Shown: positions 29,640-37,494 of the stretch, in pieces
How the letters are laid out: each line of letters starts with the position of its first letter
How positions within the stretch are numbered: the first letter of the stretch is position 1
Assembly (NCBI GenBank): GCA_028288165.1
Contig: JAQBOG010000033.1
Span: 186,001-250,000 of the forward strand
Reading direction: 5' to 3'
DNA length: 64,000 bases
From: Sphingobacteriales bacterium
GTDB taxonomy: Bacteria; Bacteroidota; Bacteroidia; Sphingobacteriales; Sphingobacteriaceae
Position numbers and translations under genes: made by a program
The notes under the pieces: generated by a model
The model's input: only the letters and a program-made list of their open reading frames with translations
Database searches by the model: none
What the model was told of the DNA's origin: nothing

Positions 29640-29837
29640 ATGAAATCATCAATCTATACTCCAATGAAAAAGTTATCAAATAATGCATCACCGTTCTTAA
29701 TGCTATTAATACCACTATTTATTGTAGTAGGCTTATTAATAATGAACGTTAATAATGAAATACCAGCAGAGAATTATCATGCAGGTTTAAATTTGCAAGT
29801 ACCCTCTCTTAAAGAACTGATACAATCGATATTTTAA
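29640..29837 (+). CDS. Small putative membrane protein
   Basis: 65 aa ORF with one strong hydrophobic segment (FLMLLIPLFIVVGLLIM), in the gap upstream of the divergent kinase gene. Confidence 0.45.
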   Translation: MKSSIYTPMKKLSNNASPFLMLLIPLFIVVGLLIMNVNNEIPAENYHAGLNLQVPSLKELIQSIF

Positions 29838-29840
29838 AAG

Positions 29841-29922
29841 CCTCATCCCCAACCCTTCTCCAGAGGGAGAAGGGAGATAAAGCGTCATCTGACTTTCTCC
29901 TAGTGGAGAAGGTTGTTTTATA
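29841..29922. repeat. CCTCATCCCCAACCCTTCTCC-type extragenic palindrome
   Basis: CCTCATCCCCAACCCTTCTCCAGAGGGAGAAGGGAG plus a second hairpin CTTTCTCCTAGTGGAGAAGG; first part recurs at 38871. Confidence 0.65.
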
Positions 29923-31318
29923 ATTCGACTTCCTGATGACGTTCGGGAATATTTACAGACTTAAATCCCTTTTCGAGAATTCGGTTTCTAAACTTTTGTT
30001 GAACGTCCAGTTCTCCATGAACAAGGAATACCTTTTTTACATGCTCTGGATCTTGACAGGACAGAAACCGTAACAAATCTTCGTAATCGCCGTGGGCGCT
30101 CATTGATTTAATACTCCTAACCTCCGCCTGAACACTGAATTCTTCTCCAAAAATTTGAACAAATGGTTTACCAGCTAAAAGCTTTCCTCCTAACGAACTC
30201 GGTTCACAATAACCCACCATTAAAATAGTATTCTTTTGGTTATTGATATTATTTCGGATATGATGTTTCACCCTTCCTGCTTCGGCCATGCCCGACGATG
30301 AAATTATTACACAAGGTCTTGGGTCGTTATTTAAGGCCTTAGATTCTTCTACCAACTCAATAAATTTCAGGCCTTTGAAACTGAAAATATCGTCATCAAT
30401 TTTTAAAACCTCTTCTACATCTTTATTGAAAACTTCCGAATGATCTTTCAAAACTTGGGTGGCTTTTAACGAAAGTGGACTGTCCACATAATACTGAAGA
30501 TCCGGCAGTTTTCCTTTCAATTCAAGGGCATTCAAAGCATATAAAATCTCTTGCGTTCTACCAACACTAAATGCAGGGATTATTAATTTACCATTTTTCA
30601 CGATGCATGTTTGATGGATCACCTCTGCTAGCTGCTCTTCTGTTGGCTCCAAATCTTTATGCAACGAATCTCCATACGTAGACTCTAAAAGAATCACATC
30701 GGCCTGCGAAAACGGTTGGGGTGATTTTAATAGCAAATCACCATATCGACCCACATCTCCACTAAACGTTATTTGAGTCATTTTACCATCTTCGAGAATG
30801 GTTAGATGCACGGCTGCACTGCCAATAATATGCCCCGCATCTGTTAAATGAAGTGTTACCCGAGGTTCAATTTCAAAATCAGTGTTATACTCTACAATTT
30901 TAAACTGCCGCAGCGCCTCAATTACATTATCTTCTGTGTATAACGGCTCTAGTAATGGCAGGCCTTTTTGTACCCGGTGCCGATTGGAATATTCCGAATC
31001 CTGAACCTGAATACGAGCAGAATCCATCATAAGAATTCTCGCCAAATCCATGGTTGGTTCTGTGCAATATATATTTCCTGTGAATCCTTGCCCAACTAAA
31101 AGCGGAATTAATCCACAATGGTCAATGTGGGCATGTGACAAGATCATATAAGTAACCTCAGTCGGATCGAAACCGAATTCCTCATTCATCTCGTCGGTAT
31201 CTTCGCCCAAACCCTGGAACATGCCGCAGTCTAAAAGTATTTTCGTCCCGTTATTTAAAGTGATCAAATGTTTGCTGCCGGTTACATTTTGTGCAGCTCC
31301 GTGGAAGGCTAGTTTCAT
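29918..31318 (-). CDS. MBL-fold metallo-hydrolase with beta-CASP/RMMBL domain (RNA-processing exonuclease-like)
   Basis: 466 aa; SHAHIDHCGLIP, LLESTYGDS, ISSSGMAEAGR, SAHGDYEDLLRF. Confidence 0.92.
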   Translation of the reverse strand: MKLAFHGAAQNVTGSKHLITLNNGTKILLDCGMFQGLGEDTDEMNEEFGFDPTEVTYMILSHAHIDHCGLIPLLVGQGFTGNIYCTEPTMDLARILMMDSARIQVQDSEYSNRHRVQKGLPLLEPLYTEDNVIEALRQFKIVEYNTDFEIEPRVTLHLTDAGHIIGSAAVHLTILEDGKMTQITFSGDVGRYGDLLLKSPQPFSQADVILLESTYGDSLHKDLEPTEEQLAEVIHQTCIVKNGKLIIPAFSVGRTQEILYALNALELKGKLPDLQYYVDSPLSLKATQVLKDHSEVFNKDVEEVLKIDDDIFSFKGLKFIELVEESKALNNDPRPCVIISSSGMAEAGRVKHHIRNNINNQKNTILMVGYCEPSSLGGKLLAGKPFVQIFGEEFSVQAEVRSIKSMSAHGDYEDLLRFLSCQDPEHVKKVFLVHGELDVQQKFRNRILEKGFKSVNIPERHQEVEL

Positions 31319-31483
31319 TTTTAAGTATTGAGTAATGAGTAGTGCGTATTGAGATTGATTGTTTACCTGGTTAGTTAATGGTACTTAAACCTAACAATTA
31401 AATAGATTCAGTTGAGATATAATAATCGTACCATATTAGATTTTCGATTCCAGATTTCAACTTGCGTAAAGTAATCACGAGTG

Positions 31484-31593
31484 GGGCGTGTCCTGCAGTA
31501 GAAGCAGGTCGGGCTTTTTGTTGCAAGTCCTCGCCCCGAAGTAGAATCGGGGCTGTGGGCTTTCCACTTCAATCCCTCACGCAAAACCTAGCA
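31484..31593 (+). repeat. Structured intergenic repeat, copy C
   Basis: GGGCGTG-CCTGCAGTAGAAGCAGG-TCGGGCTTTTTGTTGCAAGTCCTCG-CCCCGA..TCGGGG-CTGTGGGCTTTCCACTTCAATCCCTCACGCAAAACCTAGCA. Confidence 0.8.
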
Positions 31594-31682
31594 TGTGTGT
31601 TAGCAACCCAGCAAGAATTTAACATACCTATGATAAGTAAACACCTCTAAACATTTCCTTAAGTTTAATTAGATTTGCGCCA

Positions 31683-32084
31683 ATGAAAAATTATTTATTA
31701 CTACTGCTGATCTGCTGCGGTCTAATCTCCAACTCTCAAGAATCAAGTGACTCAACTAAGAACGACTTCGCCTTTATTGAAGTTCTTCCAGAGTTCCCGG
31801 GAGGCATTCTCAGCTTAAGTAATTATATTTCCAGAAATCTCAAATATCCTGAAGTCGCCTATATGCTTGGTATTGGAGGGAAAGTACTTGTTGAATTTGC
31901 TGTTGAAAAAGATGGCACTGTTACAGATGTCCAACCGAAATCATGTATCGGAGCAGGCTGCGAGGCAGAGGCAGTGCGAATCTTGAATAATTCGCCTAAA
32001 TGGAAGCCTGGAATTCAAAATAGCCTACCTGTTAGAGTTATGTATACACTTCCAATCAATTTCCCCAAAACCGGGGGTCGTTAA
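31683..32084 (+). CDS. Secreted stand-alone TonB C-terminal domain protein
   Basis: 133 aa; signal peptide directly followed by FAFIEVLPEFPGG...GKVLVEFAVEKDGTVTDVQPK...ILNNSPKWKPGIQNSLPVRVMYTLPINF, parallel to the TonB at 15699-16523 but with no Pro-rich linker. Confidence 0.85.
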   Translation: MKNYLLLLLICCGLISNSQESSDSTKNDFAFIEVLPEFPGGILSLSNYISRNLKYPEVAYMLGIGGKVLVEFAVEKDGTVTDVQPKSCIGAGCEAEAVRILNNSPKWKPGIQNSLPVRVMYTLPINFPKTGGR

Positions 32085-32269
32085 TCTTCATAAATAACCT
32101 CCGAAATTCAAAGTTCCTGTTTCTCTTCTTAATCGAAGGAAAAGAATATCTGTTAGATGAAGCTGAAAAATTATTGGGTCCAAACTTTGAAAAATCAACT
32201 ATTGAAAGTGCCGAAAAATATCCGTACCAAGAGAAATACTCTTTCTCAGATAAAAAGAGGTCTATCTAA
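32085..32269 (+). pseudogene. Possible gene remnant without a start codon
   Basis: Open frame with no ATG reading NNLRNSKFLFLFLIEGKEYLLDEAEKLLGPNFEKSTIESAEKYPYQEKYSFSDKKRSI*. Confidence 0.3.
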
Positions 32270-32380
32270 TTAAAATAAAAAAGCAGGTAGAAGTAAAATA
32301 GAATTGGTGAGCCTTTTTATAGAAACGGCAGCAAGTTGTATAATCATCCCTTACTGATTACTTTACGAAGTAAAAATATC

Positions 32381-32411
32381 AACCGGACTTCCATCCGGTT
32401 TTTTTATTTTT
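32381..32411 (+). terminator. Rho-independent terminator upstream of blaI
   Basis: AACCGGA-CTTCCA-TCCGGTT followed by TTTTTATTTTT. Confidence 0.8.
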
Positions 32412-32433
32412 AAGCATAACTAAGAAAATAGTT

Positions 32434-32457
32434 GTATAACTAAATATTTAGTTATAC
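32434..32457. promoter_or_regulatory. 24-bp perfect palindrome, candidate BlaI-family operator overlapping the blaI/M56 promoter
   Basis: GTATAACTAAATATTTAGTTATAC equals its own reverse complement; lies between TTG (32432-32434) and TACCTTTA (32455-32462), spacing 20 nt, upstream of the BlaI-family gene. Confidence 0.8.
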
Positions 32458-32505
32458 CTTTAATATATAGGTTCAAGATCATACGCAAACCCCAATTCAA
32501 TAAAT

Positions 32506-32877
32506 ATGGAAATTAAAGAACTAACCAAAGCGGAAGAACAGATTATGCATGTACTATGGGATTTGGAAAAAGCCTTCGTGAAAGACATCATTGATGTTTT
32601 GCAAGAACCCAAACCAGCATATAATACTGTTTCTACCATTATCAGAATACTTGAAACAAAGGGATTTATAGATCATGAAGCTTTTGGTAAAAGTCATCGG
32701 TACTTTCCGGTTATCAGCAAAGAGATTTATAAAAATTTCGCCACCGAAAAACTCATGATCGGCTATTTCGAAAACTCGGTAGAGAGCATGTTTTCTTACT
32801 TTATGAAAGAGAAGAAAATAGACCTGAAAGAGGCTGATGAAATACTTAAGCTAATCGAAAAATTTAAGAACAAATAA
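32506..32877 (+). CDS. BlaI/MecI/CopY family transcriptional repressor
   Basis: 123 aa; LTKAEEQIMHVLWDLEKAFVKDIIDVL...PAYNTVSTIIRILETKGFIDHEAFGKSHRYFPV winged helix. Confidence 0.93.
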   Translation: MEIKELTKAEEQIMHVLWDLEKAFVKDIIDVLQEPKPAYNTVSTIIRILETKGFIDHEAFGKSHRYFPVISKEIYKNFATEKLMIGYFENSVESMFSYFMKEKKIDLKEADEILKLIEKFKNK

Positions 32878-32878
32878 T

Positions 32879-34648
32879 ATGGAAAGCCTTCACTATCTAG
32901 TTTTGGTGAACCTGTACCTGTTGCTGTTTTACGGGTTTTATCACCTATTGCTTCGAAATGAAACCTTTTTCAGGTTGAACCGAATTTATTTGGTCGGCTC
33001 AGCATTAATGAGCTTTATCATTCCTTTCATTCAATTAGAATGGATTAAATCACTTTTTATAACGAGTAAAGTACAGGAGTTTACTTTCGTATACTCAATG
33101 ATTGGCACACCCACTTCTACACGACTTCAACAAACTCAAGTAACAACCGGTGATATACTAGCTGTCATTTATTTAATAGGCTTGGCCGTTTTCTCAATCC
33201 GATTTATAGTACAGCTGATAAGCATTCAAATCGATTTTAATAAGAGGAACACCGGCGAAGCCTTTTCCTTTTTTAAACAGATAAAAGTGGATAGCAACTT
33301 AGCAAACCATGACGTTATTATGAAACATGAGCAAGTACATGCAAAACAGCTTCATTCGGCCGACGTCATTTTATTTGAGCTAATTGCAATCATGAACTGG
33401 TTTAATCCGGTTGTGTATTTTTATAAAAAAGCCATAAAAAACCTTCATGAATTTACCGCAGATGAGGTTGCTGCATTTTATGCTGACAGTAAAAATAACT
33501 ATTCGATGATTCTCCTTAGTAATGCCTTTGGCGTGGAACCTCATCAACTAACCAACAGTTTTTTCAATAAATCATTACTTAAACAACGAATCTATATGTT
33601 AAATAAAACAAAATCGAAAAAAGCAGCCATTCTGAAGTATGGCCTGTCTGTACCACTTTTTGCGGGTATGTTAATCTTATCATCTGCTACCGTTAAAGAG
33701 AAAGTAGAAGCATCGGAGCAAATTGCCAAGCTTGAACCTCAAAATCTTAAAGAAGTAGTAAGTACAATTCCCGAAGTCATCAGTAAAAAGTTCTCTTCGA
33801 GTGTAGCCTCTCAACCTGTTTCCACAATGAACACACTGATTGATACCACTGAAAAGGTGCAAGATTTTGTTAGGAAAAACTATAACTTACCAATAGCATT
33901 AAAATTAGAGGTAGATGGACGAGAGACTGGGATTAATATAAAGTCACAAAACCCAAATGCAATATATGTACTTAATGGCAAAGAAGTCGAAAAAGAAGTA
34001 TTTAATAGTCTCGATCCTAAGTCCATCGAATCGATAAATGTTTTAAAGGACAAATCTGCTACCAACAAATACGGTGACAAAGGGAAAAATGGTGTAATTG
34101 AAATTGCCACAAAAACAGATCTAAATTTAAAGCAATCTGGAGAAACAAAATATTTAGCAGATGACAGCGTGGTTTTCATCAAACAAACAAACGAGGTAAG
34201 ACTTTATGGAAATCCGCAGATAGACTTAAATCTGCAAAACCCAAATGTTCTGTATATCATCAATGGCAAAGAAGCTGATAAAGACGTTGCTCAAGCTCTT
34301 AAACCTTCTGTCATCAAATCGATGAACGTGTTAAAAGACAAATCTGCCATCGACAAATATGGCGAAAAAGGGAAAAGTGGTGTCATTGAGATTACCACAA
34401 AAACGGCTAGTGATAACAGTTCAACTCAGGTAAACATTCAATCGACCAATAAAAATAAGAATATCGACTTCAAAGGTATGGTTTTCATAAACGGGAAAGA
34501 AAAGGATAATAGTAATGGAGATGCACTCAAATCGTTAAAACCTGAAGACATTAAATCTATGAATGTTATTAAAAGTGAAGATGCGATAAAAAAATATGGC
34601 GAGAAAGGGAAAAATGGCGTCATAGAAATTACTCTTAAAAAAGAATAA
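32879..34648 (+). CDS. M56-family (BlaR1/MecR1-like) membrane metallopeptidase with three C-terminal TonB-receptor-plug-like repeats
   Basis: 589 aa; TM segments, MKHEQVHAKQLHSADV (HExxH) and NLHEFTADE; three copies of x-x-NGKE...IxSxNVLKDKSAxxKYGxKGKxGVIEITTK; starts 2 nt after the blaI stop. Confidence 0.9.
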   Translation: MESLHYLVLVNLYLLLFYGFYHLLLRNETFFRLNRIYLVGSALMSFIIPFIQLEWIKSLFITSKVQEFTFVYSMIGTPTSTRLQQTQVTTGDILAVIYLIGLAVFSIRFIVQLISIQIDFNKRNTGEAFSFFKQIKVDSNLANHDVIMKHEQVHAKQLHSADVILFELIAIMNWFNPVVYFYKKAIKNLHEFTADEVAAFYADSKNNYSMILLSNAFGVEPHQLTNSFFNKSLLKQRIYMLNKTKSKKAAILKYGLSVPLFAGMLILSSATVKEKVEASEQIAKLEPQNLKEVVSTIPEVISKKFSSSVASQPVSTMNTLIDTTEKVQDFVRKNYNLPIALKLEVDGRETGINIKSQNPNAIYVLNGKEVEKEVFNSLDPKSIESINVLKDKSATNKYGDKGKNGVIEIATKTDLNLKQSGETKYLADDSVVFIKQTNEVRLYGNPQIDLNLQNPNVLYIINGKEADKDVAQALKPSVIKSMNVLKDKSAIDKYGEKGKSGVIEITTKTASDNSSTQVNIQSTNKNKNIDFKGMVFINGKEKDNSNGDALKSLKPEDIKSMNVIKSEDAIKKYGEKGKNGVIEITLKKE

Positions 34649-34669
34649 ACTAACAATCAAATAGAAAAT

Positions 34670-34706
34670 AAAAGGGCAGCGAAATCAAATTTGCTGCCCT
34701 TTTTAT
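34670..34706. terminator. Bidirectional terminator between the M56 and GH13 genes
   Basis: AAAAGGGCAGC-GAAATCAAATTT-GCTGCCCTTTTT between convergent genes. Confidence 0.75.
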
Positions 34707-34719
34707 TCACTCAATTTTT

Positions 34720-37326
34720 CTAATTCAAATCAACACTACTATAAACATGGTACTCGCCAGGCTGCAGCATTTCCGTATACATTCCTCCAGAAACTGACAC
34801 AGTTTGCCCGTTTAATTGATCTTTCCAGGTTCCGTTAGTTGGTAAAGTTGCACTCGCTAATTTCGCAGTAACATCGAAATTCCCGACTATTAAAACATTC
34901 ACATTATTACTTTTCAATTGAATGTATTTTACACTTCCTGTTAAGTCATACGTAATATCTGTACTTGCAAAAACTGGATTCTTTTCCTTCAGTTTAATCA
35001 TCTTTGAATACACATTGTAAAGCGCTTTACGTTCAGCTACATTGTTATATTCCCATTTAATAGGTTTTTCACCAACCCGTCCATTTTGATCAATAGAAAT
35101 ATCATAACCGAGTTCGCCAAACTGCCAGATCATTTTAGGGCCAGGCATACCTAACAAAAATGCTGCTGCCATTTCCTGACGTTTTAAAGCGGTGGCTACC
35201 GTTTTAATATTATACGATCCTGACGAATTTCCAAAGCTTAAGTTTTTAAACATCATCCGTTCTTCGTCATGGCTTTCCATGTAGGTAACCAAGTTTTCTG
35301 ATCCGGTGAAACCGTGAGATTTGTAGATACCCCTAGAAAGATCAGATCCAGCAACGTAACCCATCGACGCTTCCATGGCATTGTGGTTAATATTATTCCA
35401 CAACATCATTCCTTGGCCGGCCAATTCTCTTTCTTCGTCATCCGCTGCAAAGTGTTCTAGAATTACATAAAAATTGTGTGGGTCTATAGATTTAATATAG
35501 TCGTTATAATTTTTCCAGATGGCTATCCTACTCGGATCATATGCTCCCCAAGGTCCAGCAGCACCATCAGTTGTTCCACTATTTTTTTGAGTGAAGCCTT
35601 TAGATAAATCAAATCGGAAACCATCTACTTTATACTCTTGCATCCAAAACTTTATTACATTTTTTGTAAATACTTTAGTTGCCGCACTTTCGTGATTAAA
35701 ATCATATCCCACGTTAAAAGGATGGGTTGGCTCCACATTAAACCACGGACTATTCGCTGCCGGCTTACCTGATGCCTGATCGAAATACAATTGCACCATG
35801 GGCGATTGACCGAAGGAATGGTTCAAAACCATATCTAAAATAACCGCGATGCCTCGTTTATGGCATTCGTCAATCACTAATTTCAATGCGTTTTTAGAGC
35901 CGTAATATTTATCAGGTGCAAAATAGAACGACGGATTGTAGCCCCAAGAGTTATTACCTTCAAACTCCGTTACTGGCATCAGTTCGATGGCGTTTATACC
36001 TAATCTTTCAATATAATTTAGCGTATCCTTCAATGTGCTATAACTATGAGCAGCTACAAAATCACGCAAGTGCAATTCATAAATAACCAGATTGTTTTTT
36101 GAAGGGCGATTGAAGGTTGGCACCGTCCACGTAAAGGCTGTTTGATTACCCTGCATCACACTCACGATACCTGAAGTTTTACCAACCGGATATGCTTTTA
36201 AAGATGGATAAGTGATTGCTGAAATGAAGCCATCGTTATTTTGATCCAAAACTTTTTCACTGTATGGATCAGCAATCCGAATCTTACTATCCACTAAAAA
36301 TTGATAAGCATACTCTTTCGATGCCTCTAAATTATCAATTTGAACCCACCAACGATTACCGTCAGGAGTACGTTTCATGAAATAAGGTGCATCTGTCTGC
36401 CAGTTGTTAAAATCACCGATTACATATGCATAGCTTTTATTTGGAGCATATAAGCTTACGATAGCCGACGTCCCTCCATTGATAAACGTTACTCCATCTT
36501 TAGCTCCAGACGGCAGCTCCGCTATTTGTACCACCCCATTAATGGTAAAACTAAATGTAGCTTCTACAGTTTCACCTCCACTTGAAGCAGTCACTTTAAC
36601 CGTTTGTAAACCTGTGGCCGTTGCTTTTGCTTTACCCGTAATTGATGTTGCGTTGCTTGCAGTTGCAAAGCTGGCTCCATTTAAGGTCAGCTTTAGATCG
36701 GACGATTTTGAAGCCAAGGCCGTTATTGTTAAATCTTCGCCAATCATTTGAACTTCAATTTTAGGTGTAGCATCAAACATCGGCTCAAACTCAGGAGCAG
36801 TGAACCGCACCGCTAATTTACCAGCTTCATACAAAGGAATATAAATATCACTATTGTCGGAATTACGGCCACTTTTACTTCCATCTCCGTTACGGAAAAC
36901 CATTGCCATTTTCAATATTTTTTCGCCTGCAGGCACGCTATAAAAAGTTTCAGGAGTAAAAGTAATAGAATATTTATTGTTCCCTAAGGGAGTCATTTTT
37001 ACAGCCGGATCCGGTGTTGAAAACGATGCACTTTTCACATATTTCCAATCTGCGCTGCTTGTACTTTTATCCGTGATTACTCCCGTGTGAACATATATAT
37101 CACCGGAGAATCCGTTCAAACCTGCATTGCCTTTTGAAGCATCGAGAGTCAAGGTTACTTTTTCTCCAGCCACGGGGAATGCCGGAGTCCAGGTTACTAA
37201 GCCAACTTCTGTGATAACGCCCGGAACTTCCGGTTCAGGGATCGTTCCTGGATTAGTTGAATTTTTTTTGCACGATGTCAAAGCGATAAGAATCAGCGCT
37301 ATGTAAATGGGGATTAATTTTTTCAT
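34720..37326 (-). CDS. GH13 alpha-amylase/pullulanase-like lipoprotein with N-terminal E-set/CBM region
   Basis: DFNNWQTDAPYFMKRTPDGNRWWVQ, DMVLNHSFGQSP, VDGFRFDLSKGF, ESHDEERM; start probably at MKKLIPIYIALILIALTSCKK (37326), not 37398. Confidence 0.88.
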   Translation of the reverse strand: MKKLIPIYIALILIALTSCKKNSTNPGTIPEPEVPGVITEVGLVTWTPAFPVAGEKVTLTLDASKGNAGLNGFSGDIYVHTGVITDKSTSSADWKYVKSASFSTPDPAVKMTPLGNNKYSITFTPETFYSVPAGEKILKMAMVFRNGDGSKSGRNSDNSDIYIPLYEAGKLAVRFTAPEFEPMFDATPKIEVQMIGEDLTITALASKSSDLKLTLNGASFATASNATSITGKAKATATGLQTVKVTASSGGETVEATFSFTINGVVQIAELPSGAKDGVTFINGGTSAIVSLYAPNKSYAYVIGDFNNWQTDAPYFMKRTPDGNRWWVQIDNLEASKEYAYQFLVDSKIRIADPYSEKVLDQNNDGFISAITYPSLKAYPVGKTSGIVSVMQGNQTAFTWTVPTFNRPSKNNLVIYELHLRDFVAAHSYSTLKDTLNYIERLGINAIELMPVTEFEGNNSWGYNPSFYFAPDKYYGSKNALKLVIDECHKRGIAVILDMVLNHSFGQSPMVQLYFDQASGKPAANSPWFNVEPTHPFNVGYDFNHESAATKVFTKNVIKFWMQEYKVDGFRFDLSKGFTQKNSGTTDGAAGPWGAYDPSRIAIWKNYNDYIKSIDPHNFYVILEHFAADDEERELAGQGMMLWNNINHNAMEASMGYVAGSDLSRGIYKSHGFTGSENLVTYMESHDEERMMFKNLSFGNSSGSYNIKTVATALKRQEMAAAFLLGMPGPKMIWQFGELGYDISIDQNGRVGEKPIKWEYNNVAERKALYNVYSKMIKLKEKNPVFASTDITYDLTGSVKYIQLKSNNVNVLIVGNFDVTAKLASATLPTNGTWKDQLNGQTVSVSGGMYTEMLQPGEYHVYSSVDLN

Positions 37327-37494
37327 TTCTCTGGTTTGATTATCGTTTATTAACTGACAATAGTAACATTTGAAACAGTATCCAGTCTTTATTAGCAATT
37401 TTTGTAGTTTAAAATTTCATACATTATGAAAGAAATATTTTTCATAATGTATTATTTGTAATTCTCAGTGATTGGTTTAATAAACTTTAATATT

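Noticed and set aside
31462-31650. 62-aa ORF MRKVITSGACPAVEAGRAFCCKSSP...
   Set aside because: Falls inside structured repeat copy C; its sequence is explained by the repeat.
33680-34656. Minus-strand ORFs of 60-100 aa within the M56 gene
   Set aside because: Antisense to the plug repeats; their mutual similarity is a by-product of the repeated plus-strand code.
34720-37398. 892-aa start for the GH13 lipoprotein and matching early starts at 25020 (GLPGLI) and 63601 (protease)
   Set aside because: Each has a better internal Met directly before a signal/lipoprotein peptide (37326, 25074, 63571).
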